This document shows, piece after piece, positions 48,346 to 60,514 of a DNA stretch of 64,000 nucleotides. The notes under the pieces are model-generated. The model did not search any database. It saw only the letters and a program-made list of their open reading frames with translations, and was not told the DNA's origin. This DNA comes from Polytrichum commune (Eukaryota; Streptophyta; Polytrichopsida; Polytrichales; Polytrichaceae): assembly GCA_950295325.1 (NCBI GenBank), contig OX485809.1, positions 9,548,001-9,612,000 on the forward strand, in the 5' to 3' direction. The first letter of the stretch is position 1, and each line of letters starts with the position of its first letter. Both the position numbers and the translations under genes were made by a program.

Positions 48346-49220
48346 ATGACAAGTGCAAGGGGATTGTGCCAAGCCCCATTTGACCTCATGATAGATCCTT
48401 AATGCATGTTTGAATTTGGAAATTGGTCATTCCGGGGGGGGGGGGGGGGGTGGGATACACCTCACTTAAGGTAAGTCACTCAACAAGAAAATTTGAATTT
48501 GAAAGCCCATGTTTGCAAATCATACTTGTTTCTTTTTTAAAGTTCGCACAAATTTGTACTTTTGAGGCCTTAATTTCTCGATGGGCTCTACTTAGTGTTC
48601 ATAGGTCCCCTCCGTGAAGATTTCATGTGTGACTTTCATCCTAACACATATTTGATGAGCAACCCATCTTCGGATGTCAAAATGCGCGCTCCCTCCGGAA
48701 CAGGTGGGCATTGTAGTCTTGGCCATTGATTTGGATTTGTATTTTTGTAAAATAATTAGCTTGGATATGTGTGTTTGTTGGATGAGACTAACGTTTACTG
48801 ACTAAGCTTCAAAAAATTGATTAAAAATTACAATCATTGTCACCTAGTTCCTATTGTCTTAACATCATTTAGCTGAGAGGATTTGTTATCATTCTATTCT
48901 TAAAACTATCCTTGCCAACTACCCACCCCCACATGCCCAAAATCAACACCTCTTATATGAAGGGCCCACAAAAAATACCATATATGTTGATTAACATAAT
49001 CTTACTCATTTTAGCCATGGCCCACATAACATCATGGCTAAGTTGAGTTATTTATGAATGTTATGCTGGTGTGACTTTGCATTTCTTTCAGTTCTATATA
49101 CATATATATCACAAACTTTAGGGGTAATTATACCCCAAGTGTAGTGCCCACCTAATGGTTGATACATGTGGAGATATAAAATCAAATCCAAGGCCTATGC
49201 CTAATATACTGAAATAACAT
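48346..49220. other. intergenic with a 17-bp G homopolymer
   Basis: Poly-G at 48,434-48,450. No gene was recognised. Confidence 0.5.
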
Positions 49221-49224
49221 CCAC

Positions 49225-50870
49225 CATCACATAGACGAAGATCCAAAACATATTTCATGCCGTGTATAATAAAACTCCACCCCAAATACCAACACATTAC
49301 ACAAACCTTCTTCCCATTACTAAAAACAAATCACCCTAATTACAACAACGCCTCTAGAATAATTCCCAACCTCTCATCGTGTATTAACCAAAAAAGACAA
49401 TACCCAACACCAAATATATTATTTGCACTAATCACAACTCTAAGCCCAAACATAAACACATGCGTACATCTCATTTGAAATTCAAACCCAAACTGGCCCT
49501 CAATACTCCTAATTAAATTAAGCACCCTAAGAACCCCTGCCCCCACGAAAGACATATCAACACTATACACCCATACACTTGAATCATACAAAACAACCAA
49601 AATATAATCAACCCACCAACTACCATACACACAAATATCTATAAATTTATACACCAAGACCTTGACCCGCTGAACCTCCAAGCACTAAGAGATAAATACC
49701 CCTACTTACCTAATTTTTTTCTTAATGAAACACTAAGAATGTTCGAGCCTCTAATTCAATACACACACCCCCCCCCCCCCACCCACTCACAACACCACTA
49801 CTCCCAACACCACAACAAAATACTGACCACTACACTCAAATCATAACAGGGGATGCGTCATCATTAAGCACAACATTGTCCAATATACAAGACATTATCC
49901 ACCACCCACACAACATATCTGCCATAATGACCATACAAGAAACTAAAATGACAGCATCCAAATCAACTAAATACATTCAAAACCTATTTCCACAATACAA
50001 ATTAATTTGTAATAATACACATGCATTAACCAGATGTATCCAACAAAGAATGTTGTACACCTCATCTAGAGGAGGCCTACTTATACAAAAAATATGCATT
50101 TTAGGGGAGCATTATAAAAATACCCTCCCTTACCAACATATCACCATACCTACAAATTATCCACATAAAAAACAACCCACTACAACTGTGAGTCCGTGAT
50201 TATTAATCCATATGTACATGCCATCACATCAAGAAGACAATAGACTAATTCCCGATATAATGCATACCATAAATACACAAATAACTGCATACCCAAGCCA
50301 CACACACCCCATGCGGAGACTCTAATAAAGACATTGTATTAATAAGCAAACAAAATGACAGAATACCACCTCCCCCCCCCCCCCCCCACACAAGAAGAGG
50401 ATCTTAGGTGAAGAACATATACTGATAATATGCTACTTTCCTATATTCCTACCAATACAACATACTCCAAACAAAGTGGACTCTTCTATACAATTAGTAG
50501 CCTAATAGATGGTTTTTATAAAAATCACATAACATGCAACAACATACACATCAATCACATCTCTAAGAACAAAACCTTAACTCCGAACATCTACCAATCA
50601 TTCTAAAAATACCACCAAATACCCTAATAGCACAACCCTCACCACCCCTAATAACCATAATCATGAACCCCATCCCACAAGAAAACCTTGATAAATTCAA
50701 CACCAAGTTTTTTGAAGAAAATGCAACCCAACTAAATGAAATGACCACCTATTATCCTATAATCATCTAACAAATGAACAATAGCATATAGCATGTACAC
50801 AAATGGATAATATCACCCAAAAGATTTCAAAAAACATAGAAGAAACATGTAACACCACACGCACTACAAT
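49225..50870 (+). mobile_element. LINE segment A, 5' part with decayed AP endonuclease
   Basis: A/C-rich, G-poor strand. From about 49,860 a frameshifted apurinic-type endonuclease can be read: 'SAIMTIQETKM' (about 49,920), 'QQRMLYTSSRGGLL' (about 50,040-50,080), a 'GDSNKDIVLI'-like motif (about 50,310-50,345) and the terminal 'NSEHLPI' (about 50,580-50,600), where the family has SDHxP. The part before 49,860 would correspond to ORF1 or the inter-ORF region and is unrecognisable. C homopolymers occur at 49,768-49,780 and 50,372-50,387. Many stops and frameshifts: non-functional. Confidence 0.7.
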
Positions 50871-51890
50871 GTTTTTTGGGTCTAAAGTGTTCTACTTTCT
50901 GAGGCATAGAAAACATTGAAATAGACTTTCATATGACAAAATTATGGCCATTTGAAGCTTGCTGGGTTTTGGCCCAGCAAACTTCTTTCCTTCATAACTT
51001 TCTTATTTCACACATCCACATCAAATTAAACATAGCACTAGAAGCGCCTTGAAAAGGCGAGTACTTTAGACCCAACTTTTTTTGAAATAGACTTCGATAT
51101 GAGAAAGATATGGCTTAAACCCCTACCCAAAACCCATAATCAAAGTGAATAAAAACTAAATATCCACCAAAAGTCAAAGTCAACTAAAAGTTAAAGTCAA
51201 CCTAATGTCAACAAAAGGCAACTCCTTCATATCCTTCAAATCTCAATAGTGTATAGTAAGATATTTACATATTCGGAATCGCAATGGTCAAAAATTGGGG
51301 GGGGGGACGTCACATCCAAACCTCCAAATTCTAAAAATAGAACATTTAAGCCTTTTTGGCCCATTTTGAATTGGCCAAAACTTCCAAACAACAACATCGT
51401 AAGAAAAACCAAACATACCACTAGATTCACAATGTCTTATAATAGGGGGGTAGGTCACCTCAAAAATTAAAATTTGGTCCAATATCAAGGAGATCAACCC
51501 TGGGCCAAAAAGTCAACCCTTATATATTTCGAAATTTAGATATTGTATAATAAGATTTTAGCATATTTGGATGTCCCATGATCTATAAGAGGGGCCTAGG
51601 CCAAAAAAACCTTAAAAAGAATATCGCCGTTTTTTGGGGACACACATGTAACCCGTGACCCGAAACCCTAAACCCAAATCTCGGGGGGTTCACTCCCTCT
51701 TATATTTTGCATACACGTGCGTTCGGGACCTATTTATTGGGGGGCTATTTACCTTGCAGAAGTTATTATAAGGTATGGTATTTTTCAAAATAAAGGTGTG
51801 ATGGTATTTTACATGTGATGGTATTTTACATGTAATCCTTTTTCATTATTTAAAAACCCCCTATATCATATGTAAGTTTTTTACAAAAAT
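50871..51890. other. unclassified block replacing the LINE reverse transcriptase
   Basis: The composition changes (more G and T), and no reverse-transcriptase motif was seen where one is expected between the endonuclease and the RNase H linker. Short inverted repeats ('gggtctaaagt' at 50,878 and 'actttagaccc' at 51,062) and a G-run at 51,298-51,307 are present. It could be an unrelated insertion with loss of the RT. Boundaries are approximate. Confidence 0.4.
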
Positions 51891-51894
51891 GATC

Positions 51895-53080
51895 TATAAT
51901 GAATATATTAGATCCTATTTTTATCGCACGTTGTTCTACGATTTTCTCCAATGAACCCCCCGAGACCCAAATAAACCCAAAAAATGACGCACTAAAAACC
52001 TCACACTACGCCCTACCCAAAGCAATATTAGACTACATCACAACATCCTTCAATATTACACACTCTTATTTCTCTTCACCAATCACACACCCACTCAACT
52101 TACAAAATTATTCTCGTTGTTTCCTAGAGATAGATTTTTTGGATTTCTTGGTAGCGCATTCTCACAAAGATGGCAAGGAATAGGTTATGTTCCACCTCAC
52201 AATGAAACTGAAGCCCAAACAACCATCCATTGGGCTAGACTAGTAGCTAAACATGACCCAAATACCATCACAATACTTACCATCCCATATATAAATTGGT
52301 ATAAAAAATTTACCCCATATTTAGGCCCCTTCCTAACACACATGTAATTATTCATATACCAGCATATACCGCTAAGTACAAGGAACCAACTAAACCATCA
52401 TAACTGAGCAAACCACGTATAGAACCACTTGCTATAAGAATCCTATGGGTACACCACCAAAATAATAACATCGGTACCATAGAACAAATAGACACAATAA
52501 AAATGTATATGCAATAACCTTAGCATAACGTGCACAATCACACAAATTGCCCCTCCTACCCCACAAAATGTAGAAGTTAACAAAAGCAAAACATGGAATG
52601 CCCTCACTTACTCAATCCTAAGTACACACCCCCTTAACACAATCCCACCAATCCCAAACTACAAGAACGAAACACCCCTTAAATTCTCCCCCAATACTGC
52701 TTCTACACAAATGGATCCTTCAATCCTAAAAAAAAGTAGGAGATATTTGGATACGGGAAGAAGCGGGATAATGTGTACATATAACCACAAAATATCAAAC
52801 TTGCAATACGATTACCAAGCCTACAAAACATATTTAGAGCATAATTAATGGCCATACATCATGCCCTTATAATAATTAATAAATACTTCCCAAATGAACC
52901 CGCACATATCTTCACGGATTACCTTAATGGCCTATATGTGATAAAAAAAACCAAATAAAACACCCCACACTACACAACAACCACCCTAATAAAACCATTT
53001 TAGAATAAAAAGTTAACTTCCTTATACAAAGAACTCATCCCACAACACTATACAAAGTAATAGTGTGAGCAACAATCACC
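51895..53080 (+). mobile_element. LINE segment A, post-RT linker and start of RNase H
   Basis: 'FSQRWQGIGYVPPHNETEAQ' followed by 'HWARLVAKHDPNTITIL' aligns with the same linker at the start of LINE segment B (about 56,100). The RNase H start is readable only in broken frames around 52,690-53,060. Stops and indels are frequent. Confidence 0.7.
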
Positions 53081-55580
53081 CCCACCCTTCAATTGCGTCC
53101 TAGTCCGGGTGGGGGATCAATTGCCACATACTAAGCTTACCATTCACATGTGCAAGTACAATTCAATGGAAGTGGGAGAAGTGGTGTGTATATCACCCTT
53201 TTATTAAACCACGCGAGCATTCATAAATGCTTGATCATCATACAACATCAATCAACAATGAACCAATCAAGTCCTTTCCACATTCTGATTAATTTCACCA
53301 ATTCTCCACTAGTTGGGAATCCAGCTTATCACCTACATCACACTTACTACCAGCCACTAGCTCAATTTCAGTCCCGGTCCCCTGACCCTTCTGTCCACCT
53401 TGCGGTAATCCAGTCCAGCTTGGTCTCTTGCTTATGGGCTTGTCCACCTCTCTCACGAGCCCTTCCTGCCCAATGAAGGAGCAACTTCCCAGTCTCCGCA
53501 TCTCCTCCAATTCCCAATCAGCTACGCAACACCCAACGAAATCCAATTCCTTGCACTTCTGACTATTGTGAATTGCCATGATAATGAAATGCCATAGACA
53601 GCCGGTTCAGAAGAACTGCACCGAGCTACCGCTGTTGTTGCTAACTTCCATCGAGTTTCCTCCTTGCGCTAATTGTGACCATGCCCCCCTTGGGACTCTG
53701 CTACCCTCTCGCACCTCGTCTGGTGCTTCCGGAGCACAAGAAAGAGAGGCATGCCTTCTGTGTGACCTAGTCATCGCCGTCCCCATTACCAGGCATGCCG
53801 CACACATAGGTTGCAGGTGAGGGTCTCCTCTTTATGAGGCTACCACGTTCCATAGTCCAACAGTGCAATGCCGCTCACGGTTACCACAACAACAAAGTGG
53901 TGTGATCCATCACTTGCACATGCACGTCACCACCTGCCGAGGCTACAGACACATGGAACTCCCACTACTTAACATAAGTAACTCATCACCGCTTCCTCCC
54001 CTTATTCTCGATGCGGAGTTCCCCAAGTTGACATCGCATGAAAATTGTCCGCAACTGGAGTAAACTTTGCGAGAGAATGTAATGTACGCATAGCCTCTGA
54101 CCTCATGCTTCCATCTCCATGAGTTGTTCCCGGATCCCTAGTCACTTCGCTTCCCTCGTGGCTAATCCCTAATGAAGATCCATACCCCCTTTGAATTCAG
54201 CAAACCCCCCCCAATCCCCGAACAGTGTACCTATGTGCGGCGTTACCCACTCTCGATTCGGGGGGAATGGACGTGAGACTAGATCAATCCCCTCGGGATG
54301 CCAGCCTAAACTGGTTATGTGCCGGTCAAATTGAATTAAATTGTAACTGAGCTTGCAACGGAACTGATGAGTAAAGCACGATTCTAGCCTAACCCGTGTG
54401 GTCTGTTTGCACCAAATCTACGCATGCGAGGCAGACAAGCGGTACCACTTGCCAACCGAGGTCCTGAGCTTGTGAGGCACGCCCGTTATAGTTGTTGTCG
54501 CCACGATGCGATGTTGTCAGGTTGCTAACCGCAAGATAAGGTAGCTTCCCCCTGGCCCATTGATGTCGATCGACCACATGGACTCCACCTGTGTTGCAGA
54601 GTCATCGACAGTGCTAGAGGACGGAAGGATGACGTAGGGTCATGTGCTTACCCTCCACCGGTATCCTGCCTCTCAACTCGTATACTTCCTTCCAACCTGC
54701 AACTAGCCGAGATGAGCCCTTACAGATCTCGACATACTACCCGTTGTGCATGAGAGCTCCGACCCAGCCGTCGCCTAGCAAATCCTCCCTCGTCCCTCAA
54801 CTCGATCGGCCGTTGGAGCTACGGCCAATGCGGCTCTCTCAGGGATCGCTGAACCAACATGGTGCACGGCGAAAGTCCTCTTCCCTTGCTCATCACACCA
54901 GAATCTTGCCATAGGCCAAGCCCCCAAGACCACGGACTCCCTCTCCACTATCACAACAACAACACTCAGGAGATTCCAGAAGGAGGCATAGCTTTTGCAT
55001 GCTTCCTCCTCTCTCCCACTCTCACACCTCTCATCCAATCCCCAATGAGGCAGGGCTTCGCCTCTTCCCTAGAGTTTCCTCTCCTAACCCTTGCATAATG
55101 AGACCTCTCACCCTACCTCCCGAGACCCCTCCAACTCCTTCCTTTTTTTCTCGCGTTGCCCGGCATCTTTCGAGCCGCCCAGAAAGAAAAACGGGTTTAG
55201 GCCTCTTTCCTTGGCCTTTCCCCTTCCAAGACTCCACTTCCCCACTCTCTTAGTTGCTCTTACCTCTTTTTCTTTTAGTTTTTCATCTTTTAAGGTGGAG
55301 GTTGACCTATCACTTAATCTTTTCCGACCTCCCATATTTATTTTATGGTTAAACCCATGTGAGACCATCCCTAGGCTCACACCTAACTAACTTGTTCCAC
55401 AATTAATTCTTCTCGGCCCTTTGCTCTAAATAACTCGTAACTCACCTCTTAACTCATTTCAACCTAGACTTTAACACATCACTCCTTTTTATCTTTTTGA
55501 CTACTCAAGCTAACACACATTCTAAGGTTTTAGTCATTTTTATGATTAAGTTGGCACATGGGTACAATATTGGGCTCACA
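53081..55580. mobile_element. ~2.5-kb GC-richer insertion inside the LINE RNase H
   Basis: LINE homology breaks near 53,080 and resumes near 55,581 within the same RNase H motif. The insert has higher GC and a different codon and dinucleotide texture, with no protein I recognise on either strand. It could be an LTR-retrotransposon leader/LTR or a non-autonomous LTR element. I could not find matching terminal repeats by eye. Confidence 0.5.
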
Positions 55581-55700
55581 AATAGCACCTGCAAACATCA
55601 TAGGAAACGAAGAAGTTGACACTCTTGCTAAAGAAGGTACATCAAAAGAACGCTCCAATGCCTCACAACCACATGAATTTGCCCACTCAACATTGTACTA
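55581..55700 (+). mobile_element. LINE segment A, end of RNase H
   Basis: 'NIIGNEEVDTLAKEGTSKE' is the conserved C-terminal RNase H motif (compare 'NINGNEQTNKLAKEG' in segment B). The segment stops at 'AHSTLY', just before the MITE. Confidence 0.75.
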
Positions 55701-56087
55701 AGGTAGGGGTGGCAATTTCTGTCGAAATTTTAGATGTGCCTAGTTGGGATGCTCAAACTATTTTTTTTATAAATTTTGAGCGCTCTGCAAAGCTGGTGCA
55801 AGAGCAACTATGAAAAAATCAAAATTTTCCAGCATGTCTATGATTTCCTACAAAATTTTAAAGGAAACCTTATAGAGTAACCAACACTCGCACATAGGGT
55901 ACGTGGTATATCCACAGGCTGGATTTCTAAAACCGACCATTGGCAGCCAATGAAATGTTGGTAGCACTGTGAACGGTAATAACACCTTGATATGTGCTTT
56001 TGTAAACCTAGGTCAAAGCACCTAGATAGGTGCTTCTGACCCTAGGGGTCGACTTTAGGACCCGCATGGAAATTGTCACCCCTACCT
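55701..56087. mobile_element. hAT-like MITE
   Basis: The termini AGGTAGGGGTGGCAATTTC (from 55,701) and its inverse with one mismatch (ending 56,087) bound 387 bp. TACTA is repeated directly outside both ends (55,696-55,700 and 56,088-56,092). The surrounding 8 bp agree at 6 positions, which could be a decayed 8-bp hAT duplication. 'TAGGGGTGGCAA' is a common hAT-type terminus in plants. Internal palindromes lie near 55,990-56,050. Non-coding. Confidence 0.7.
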
Positions 56088-56093
56088 TACTAC

Positions 56094-58035
56094 TAAAGAA
56101 GGGCCCATCTTGTCGCCAAAAGAGACCCAAGTACCATCACAATACTCATCTCACCATGTACAAATTGGTACCAAAACTTCAACCCACATTCCGGCCCATT
56201 CCCAGACACACATATTATCGCCCACTTTGCTGCAGATACCATTACATATGAAGAACCTACTATACCGCCAGAGCTTAACATACCTAGAAAAGAACTTTCT
56301 ACACTACAAATACTTTGCATGCACCACCAAAATAACTACATAGGAACCTATGAACAACTAAATCAACTCACCCATATTGTAAATAATCTCTCAATACAAC
56401 AACCATATACACAAATTGCCACGCACACTCCCCCGAATATCCCTGTCAATCCTAGCAAAAAGTGGTCCAAACTAACTTATCCCAATATCCCCACACTCAA
56501 TGAAACACCTATGCTCCAACTACCTGACTACCAAACTAACTTACCATTAAAATTCCATCCACAATTTAGCTATTATACTGACGGTTCATTTTTAAAACCT
56601 AAATTAATGTCCCCCAGAATATGGAGAAGGGAAACAACATGATATGACATTTATAGCCCTAAAGGGCTCAACATTGCCAAAAGACTACATGGTCACCAGA
56701 ATATCCTACGTGCAGAAATGATTGCTATCCATAAAACACTACGAATTATTAATACCCAATATCCAAATGAGCCCGCATACATATTCACCGATAGCCTAAA
56801 TGTACTATATCTACTAAACACACAAATTAAACACCCCATACTACACAATAGTCGCCCCGACCAAGTCACACTTGTCTCCATGGTACAATTGCTCCAAAAC
56901 CGCTCCCAACCAATCACATTATACAAAGTCAGAGCACATGTCAACATAAACGGCAACGAACAAACAAATAAATTAGCAAAAGAAGGACTAGACCTTACCC
57001 ATAGAAGTGCCACACACCCATATGAATACGCCCATGTCACACCTTACTACTACCAAAAAGACGAATGACCCTCCATGATGGATACGCCAAACAAAGGCCC
57101 CATTAGATTTCTAGAAAAAAAATAAAAAATGATAGAATAAATAACCTAGAAATTATGGCCATACAAACCCCCAATATCTACAAATGGACAGGCAATGCAG
57201 ACATTGACAAAGAACTTTCCAATGAATTTTGGAATAACCCTACTATTACAGACAAACAAAAATCATGCCTTATCAAATTTTGCACCGGAACTTACATGGG
57301 CCAAGCCAGAAAACAAACATTCTTTGGTAGACAAAGATTCCCCACCATCACATGTCCTATTTGTAATTCATACGAACCCGATACATGACTACATGTACTA
57401 CTCACATGTAGGCAACAACATATACACTCACTACACGTCAAAAGACACAACAAAACAATATGGGAAATCATAAAATTATTAATTTCATCCGAAAAATCCC
57501 AATGCTACACTCTCATGAACACTGGTACCTTTAATAATAACCCCCAAGAAAACACTATCCCTAACTGGCTATCACCTTGCACTTGCGGAACCCAAAGATG
57601 CCACTGTAACTCTCAATTTAGACCCAACAATCTTTGCGTTAAAGGGTTATCATATCAAAATGAACCCCCCACAAATGTTGACCAAAATCTTACCATACAA
57701 TTCATTGAATTCACACACTGTGACGATAGATTTTCACCATAAACACTAGAAGCCAAAGCTAACAAATACAAGCCACTAATAGAAAAACATTGTTGCTAAA
57801 GGCTAGAAAATTGACCCGCTCATTGTTATTACAGCAGGCGCCAGAGCCGCAACACACATCTCATCAATGAAACTACTCGAAGACAAATTTAAACTACCTA
57901 TGCCATCCATTCGAAATACCTTTAAAAACATCAATACCATTGCCATACAATACGCCATGTCCATCCTCCTCCACAAAAGAAGACTAGAAAATCACCAACC
58001 TCTATCTCAAATACAAGAACCCCCCTAGCTGAACC
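56094..58035 (+). mobile_element. LINE segment B: RNase H, zinc knuckle and C-terminus
   Basis: A nearly continuous but frameshifted ORF2 3' part. Linker 'HLVAKRDPSTITIL'. RNase H motifs: 'YYTDGSF' (~56,570), 'LRAEMIAIHKTL' (~56,705), 'FTDSLNVLYLL' (~56,785) and 'KVRAHVNINGNEQTNKLAKE' (~56,930). A CCHC-type knuckle 'CPICNSYEPDT..H.LL.C' lies near 57,355-57,415, then the Cys cluster 'CTCGTQRCHCNSQF' and 'LTIQFIEFTHCDDRF' (57,575-57,730). In-frame stops at about 56,640, 57,068, 57,386 and 57,740 mark it as inactive. It is the best preserved RNase H of the four copies. Order EN-(RT)-RNH-zinc knuckle; clade not assigned. Confidence 0.82.
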
Positions 58036-58129
58036 AAAAAGATATATATATGTGAAAAACGCCCTCTCCACACAACAATGAGCTCATGGCCTGACATCTA
58101 AACTCCGCACAAAACAAGCCCTATATTAA

Positions 58130-58310
58130 TTAACCCTTATTTGTATTGGTTTCTATTTGTTATTGGTTACTTGTGACTATAGTGTCTACTCTCGAAAGGG
58201 GGAAGTAGTTCTTTACTTCTATTCCTATGTCCCGTGGACATAGGTCTAGGGGTGGAACAAACACTTCATTCACGTCGGTCCCCTACCGGAGACCGAAGTT
58301 TCTCCTCCTA
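58130..58310 (+). repeat. short dispersed repeat, copy 1
   Basis: Shares 'ttggttac', 'ctatagtg', 'gtcc..ggacata', 'gggt.gaacaaac' and 'cac.tcggtccc' with 60,515-60,690, in the same order and orientation. It lies exactly between LINE segments B and C. It could be a SINE-like or shared 3'-tail element. Confidence 0.5.
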
Positions 58311-59300
58311 CTACTACCAAAGAGACAAATGACCATCAATGGGGACCACCTTGACCAAGGACCTATTAGATTCCTTGAAAAACATCTCACAAAATATGAT
58401 AAGCATATAAATCTAAAAGAAATCCCAACACTATATCCCAACATAGATAAATGGATAGCTAATGATAAAATAGACAATGAATCATCAAATAAATTTTGGA
58501 CAGACAAAAACATAATCAACTCTCAACAAACATGTCTTCTAAAATTAAAACATGGTCAATACATGGGGAACGCCAGGAAACAACTGTTCTTCGACAGGGA
58601 AACCTTCCCCTCAATTACATGCCCCATATGTAACTCTTCAGACCCTGATACATGCCTACATGTACTTCTAAAATGTAAACACCAACACATGCATGCCCTC
58701 CGAGGTAAAAGACATAATAAGGCAATATGGGAATTAAGAAAACTTATAGTGGCATCAAAAAAATAAAGGTGTTATGTTCTCATGAATGCAAGCACATTCA
58801 ATAATGACCCCCAAAAAACACAATCCCCCATGGATACTACCTTGCACGTGTGGCCAACAAAGATGTCACTGCAATGCCAACTTCAAACTAAACCTCAGGA
58901 CTATGTATGAAAGGATTACCATACCAATCCCCACCACCAACAGAACCTAACGAGAACCTAACAATACAATTTATGGAATTCACATATTGTAATGATAGAA
59001 TACCATATGAAACTATAATAAGAAAAATAAGAAAATACAAACCACTAATAGACAATATTATCAACAAAGGATGGAAGGTAGATCCACTAATAATCATTAC
59101 GACCAGTGCTAGGGCAACTACACACACCCCTTCTATGGAAAGTATTGAAACAACATTTAAAATCCCTAAGCTAAGCATCAAACACACATTTGAGGAAATT
59201 AACATCATTGCCATACAATATGCTATGTCTGTAATTCTACACAAAAGGAGAATAGAAAACAACGAGCCACTACCAATAGAAACACAACCACCATAGCAAC
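58311..59300 (+). mobile_element. LINE segment C: C-terminal part only
   Basis: Begins at the point corresponding to 'YYYQ(K/R)D', just after RNase H in segment B, and runs to the end of ORF2. Motifs: 'CPICNSSDPDTCLHVLLKC' (58,620-58,680), 'CTCGQQRCHCNANF' (58,845-58,885, frameshifted), 'LTIQFMEFTYCNDRIPYE' (58,957-59,010) and 'HTFEEINIIAIQYAMSVILH' (59,185-59,245). It ends with a stop near 59,294. Its 5' start may be a truncation of the kind common in LINE insertion. Confidence 0.8.
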
Positions 59301-59775
59301 CCCAAGCATCCACCAACCAATACATAAGTAGGATCACAAAAGAATAAATGCTAACACTGGCTAAAGAATTGTCACAACTCACAGTAGGGGTTGGTGGCCA
59401 TATTTTCTTGCCAAGTAACTCACATAGCATATGCCAAATCACTTCACTACCCATCCTCAGAAACAGATGACCTCAACTTATATTGTGAGAGGCGGCTTGC
59501 AAAAGTGCCCCACCCATCCTGCAAAATGGATGATTTGTTTGTAGGGCGGGCTTGGAAGTTGAGGTTGGCTTGCAAATTGGGGTCATTTTGCAAGTCGGAG
59601 CTCCGCCCCCAAAACAAAAAAGGAGCCCCCTAAACAACAAAGGACAAACTCCATATTCCTCTCCGATTTCCAAGGTGCCAATGAGATTCATCTTGCTTTT
59701 GTTTCTTCCTTGTTTTATTACCTTATATACAAGTCATGGGTGGGTCACCCGGCTTGCAAACCGAGTGACTTGAAC
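59301..59775. other. intergenic with partial inverted relation to 60,276-60,350
   Basis: 'cccacccatcctgcaaaatg' (59,510-59,530) is repeated in inverse form near 60,290-60,315 on the other side of the MITE. This suggests the MITE landed in an older repeat. No gene was seen. Confidence 0.4.
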
Positions 59776-59778
59776 TTA

Positions 59779-60272
59779 GGGGCGGTTTACACTATGGACC
59801 ATGAAGTCGTCCCACGGCCGTCTAAGCGATGTGATTGGACGTTGAAATCGTCCCGGGACGACTTGGGTTTACACCAAGGAAAAAATGGCAGAGTGACCAC
59901 GGAGGTTGAGGTCCACAAATTTGTTTTTTTAAGCCTACTCTATCCACTGCCATGGTCCAACGGGTTTTCCGTTGGGACAAGCAAAAGAGGTGGTCTAGGA
60001 AAAATAGCAAGGGCACATGTCAGAAAAATGCCGTTTTAATGATTTTTTGGATTTTTTTAATGATTTTTTTCCAACTTAGTTAATGACTCCACTTTTTGGT
60101 GCATGGTCATTCTTCATGGTCCACATTTGGTTTACACCTAGTGAAGGGCCCACGAACCATGAAAACTAATATTTTAGTAACTCGGACCATGGAAGTCGTC
60201 CCATGAAGTCGTCCCACGCAAAATAGGCCTCTTACGTGGGACGACTTCATGGTCCATAGTGTAAACCGCCCC
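59779..60272. mobile_element. PIF/Harbinger MITE with perfect 38-bp TIRs
   Basis: The termini start GGGGCGGTTTACACTATGGA and match for 38 bp (59,779-59,816 and the reverse complement at 60,235-60,272). TTA flanks both ends (59,776-59,778 and 60,273-60,275). The left ~240 bp are nearly identical to the left end of the coding element at 61,853. The MITE is therefore an internal-deletion derivative, 494 bp, non-coding. Confidence 0.92.
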
Positions 60273-60358
60273 TTATTGTGAGGATGATCCACCCTGCATT
60301 TTGTAGGATGGGTGGTGATGCTCTTTACATCACAATACAATGCTCATATTAGGCCACC

Positions 60359-60424
60359 AGGCATCGAACCCGGACCGCTAAACATGCGATACTAACCCTC
60401 ACATATAATGGCCCACTGAGAAGT
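60359..60424 (-). tRNA. degenerate tRNA-like sequence (Asn GTT-like) or SINE head
   Basis: Read on the minus strand: a T-arm with stem CCGGG/CCTGG and loop TTCGATG (good B box). An anticodon arm ATCGC-ATGTTTA-GCGGT has U33 and anticodon GTT. Acceptor ends GGCCA/TGGCC pair. There is no variable loop between the anticodon and T arms, and the D-arm is poor, giving about 62-66 nt in total. A functional tRNA is unlikely; a tRNA pseudogene or tRNA-derived SINE head fits better. Confidence 0.35.
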
Positions 60425-60514
60425 CCCATGACCCGGTAGCCACCTCACGCTGAATAGAGATGATATACACCTACAACTTTGCAACCACACTAACCCCATC
60501 AATACAAAGATCAT

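Noticed and set aside
58888-59454. 188-codon minus-strand hydrophobic frame as a membrane-protein gene
   Set aside because: It is antisense to LINE segment C; its hydrophobicity reflects the A/C-rich sense strand read in reverse.
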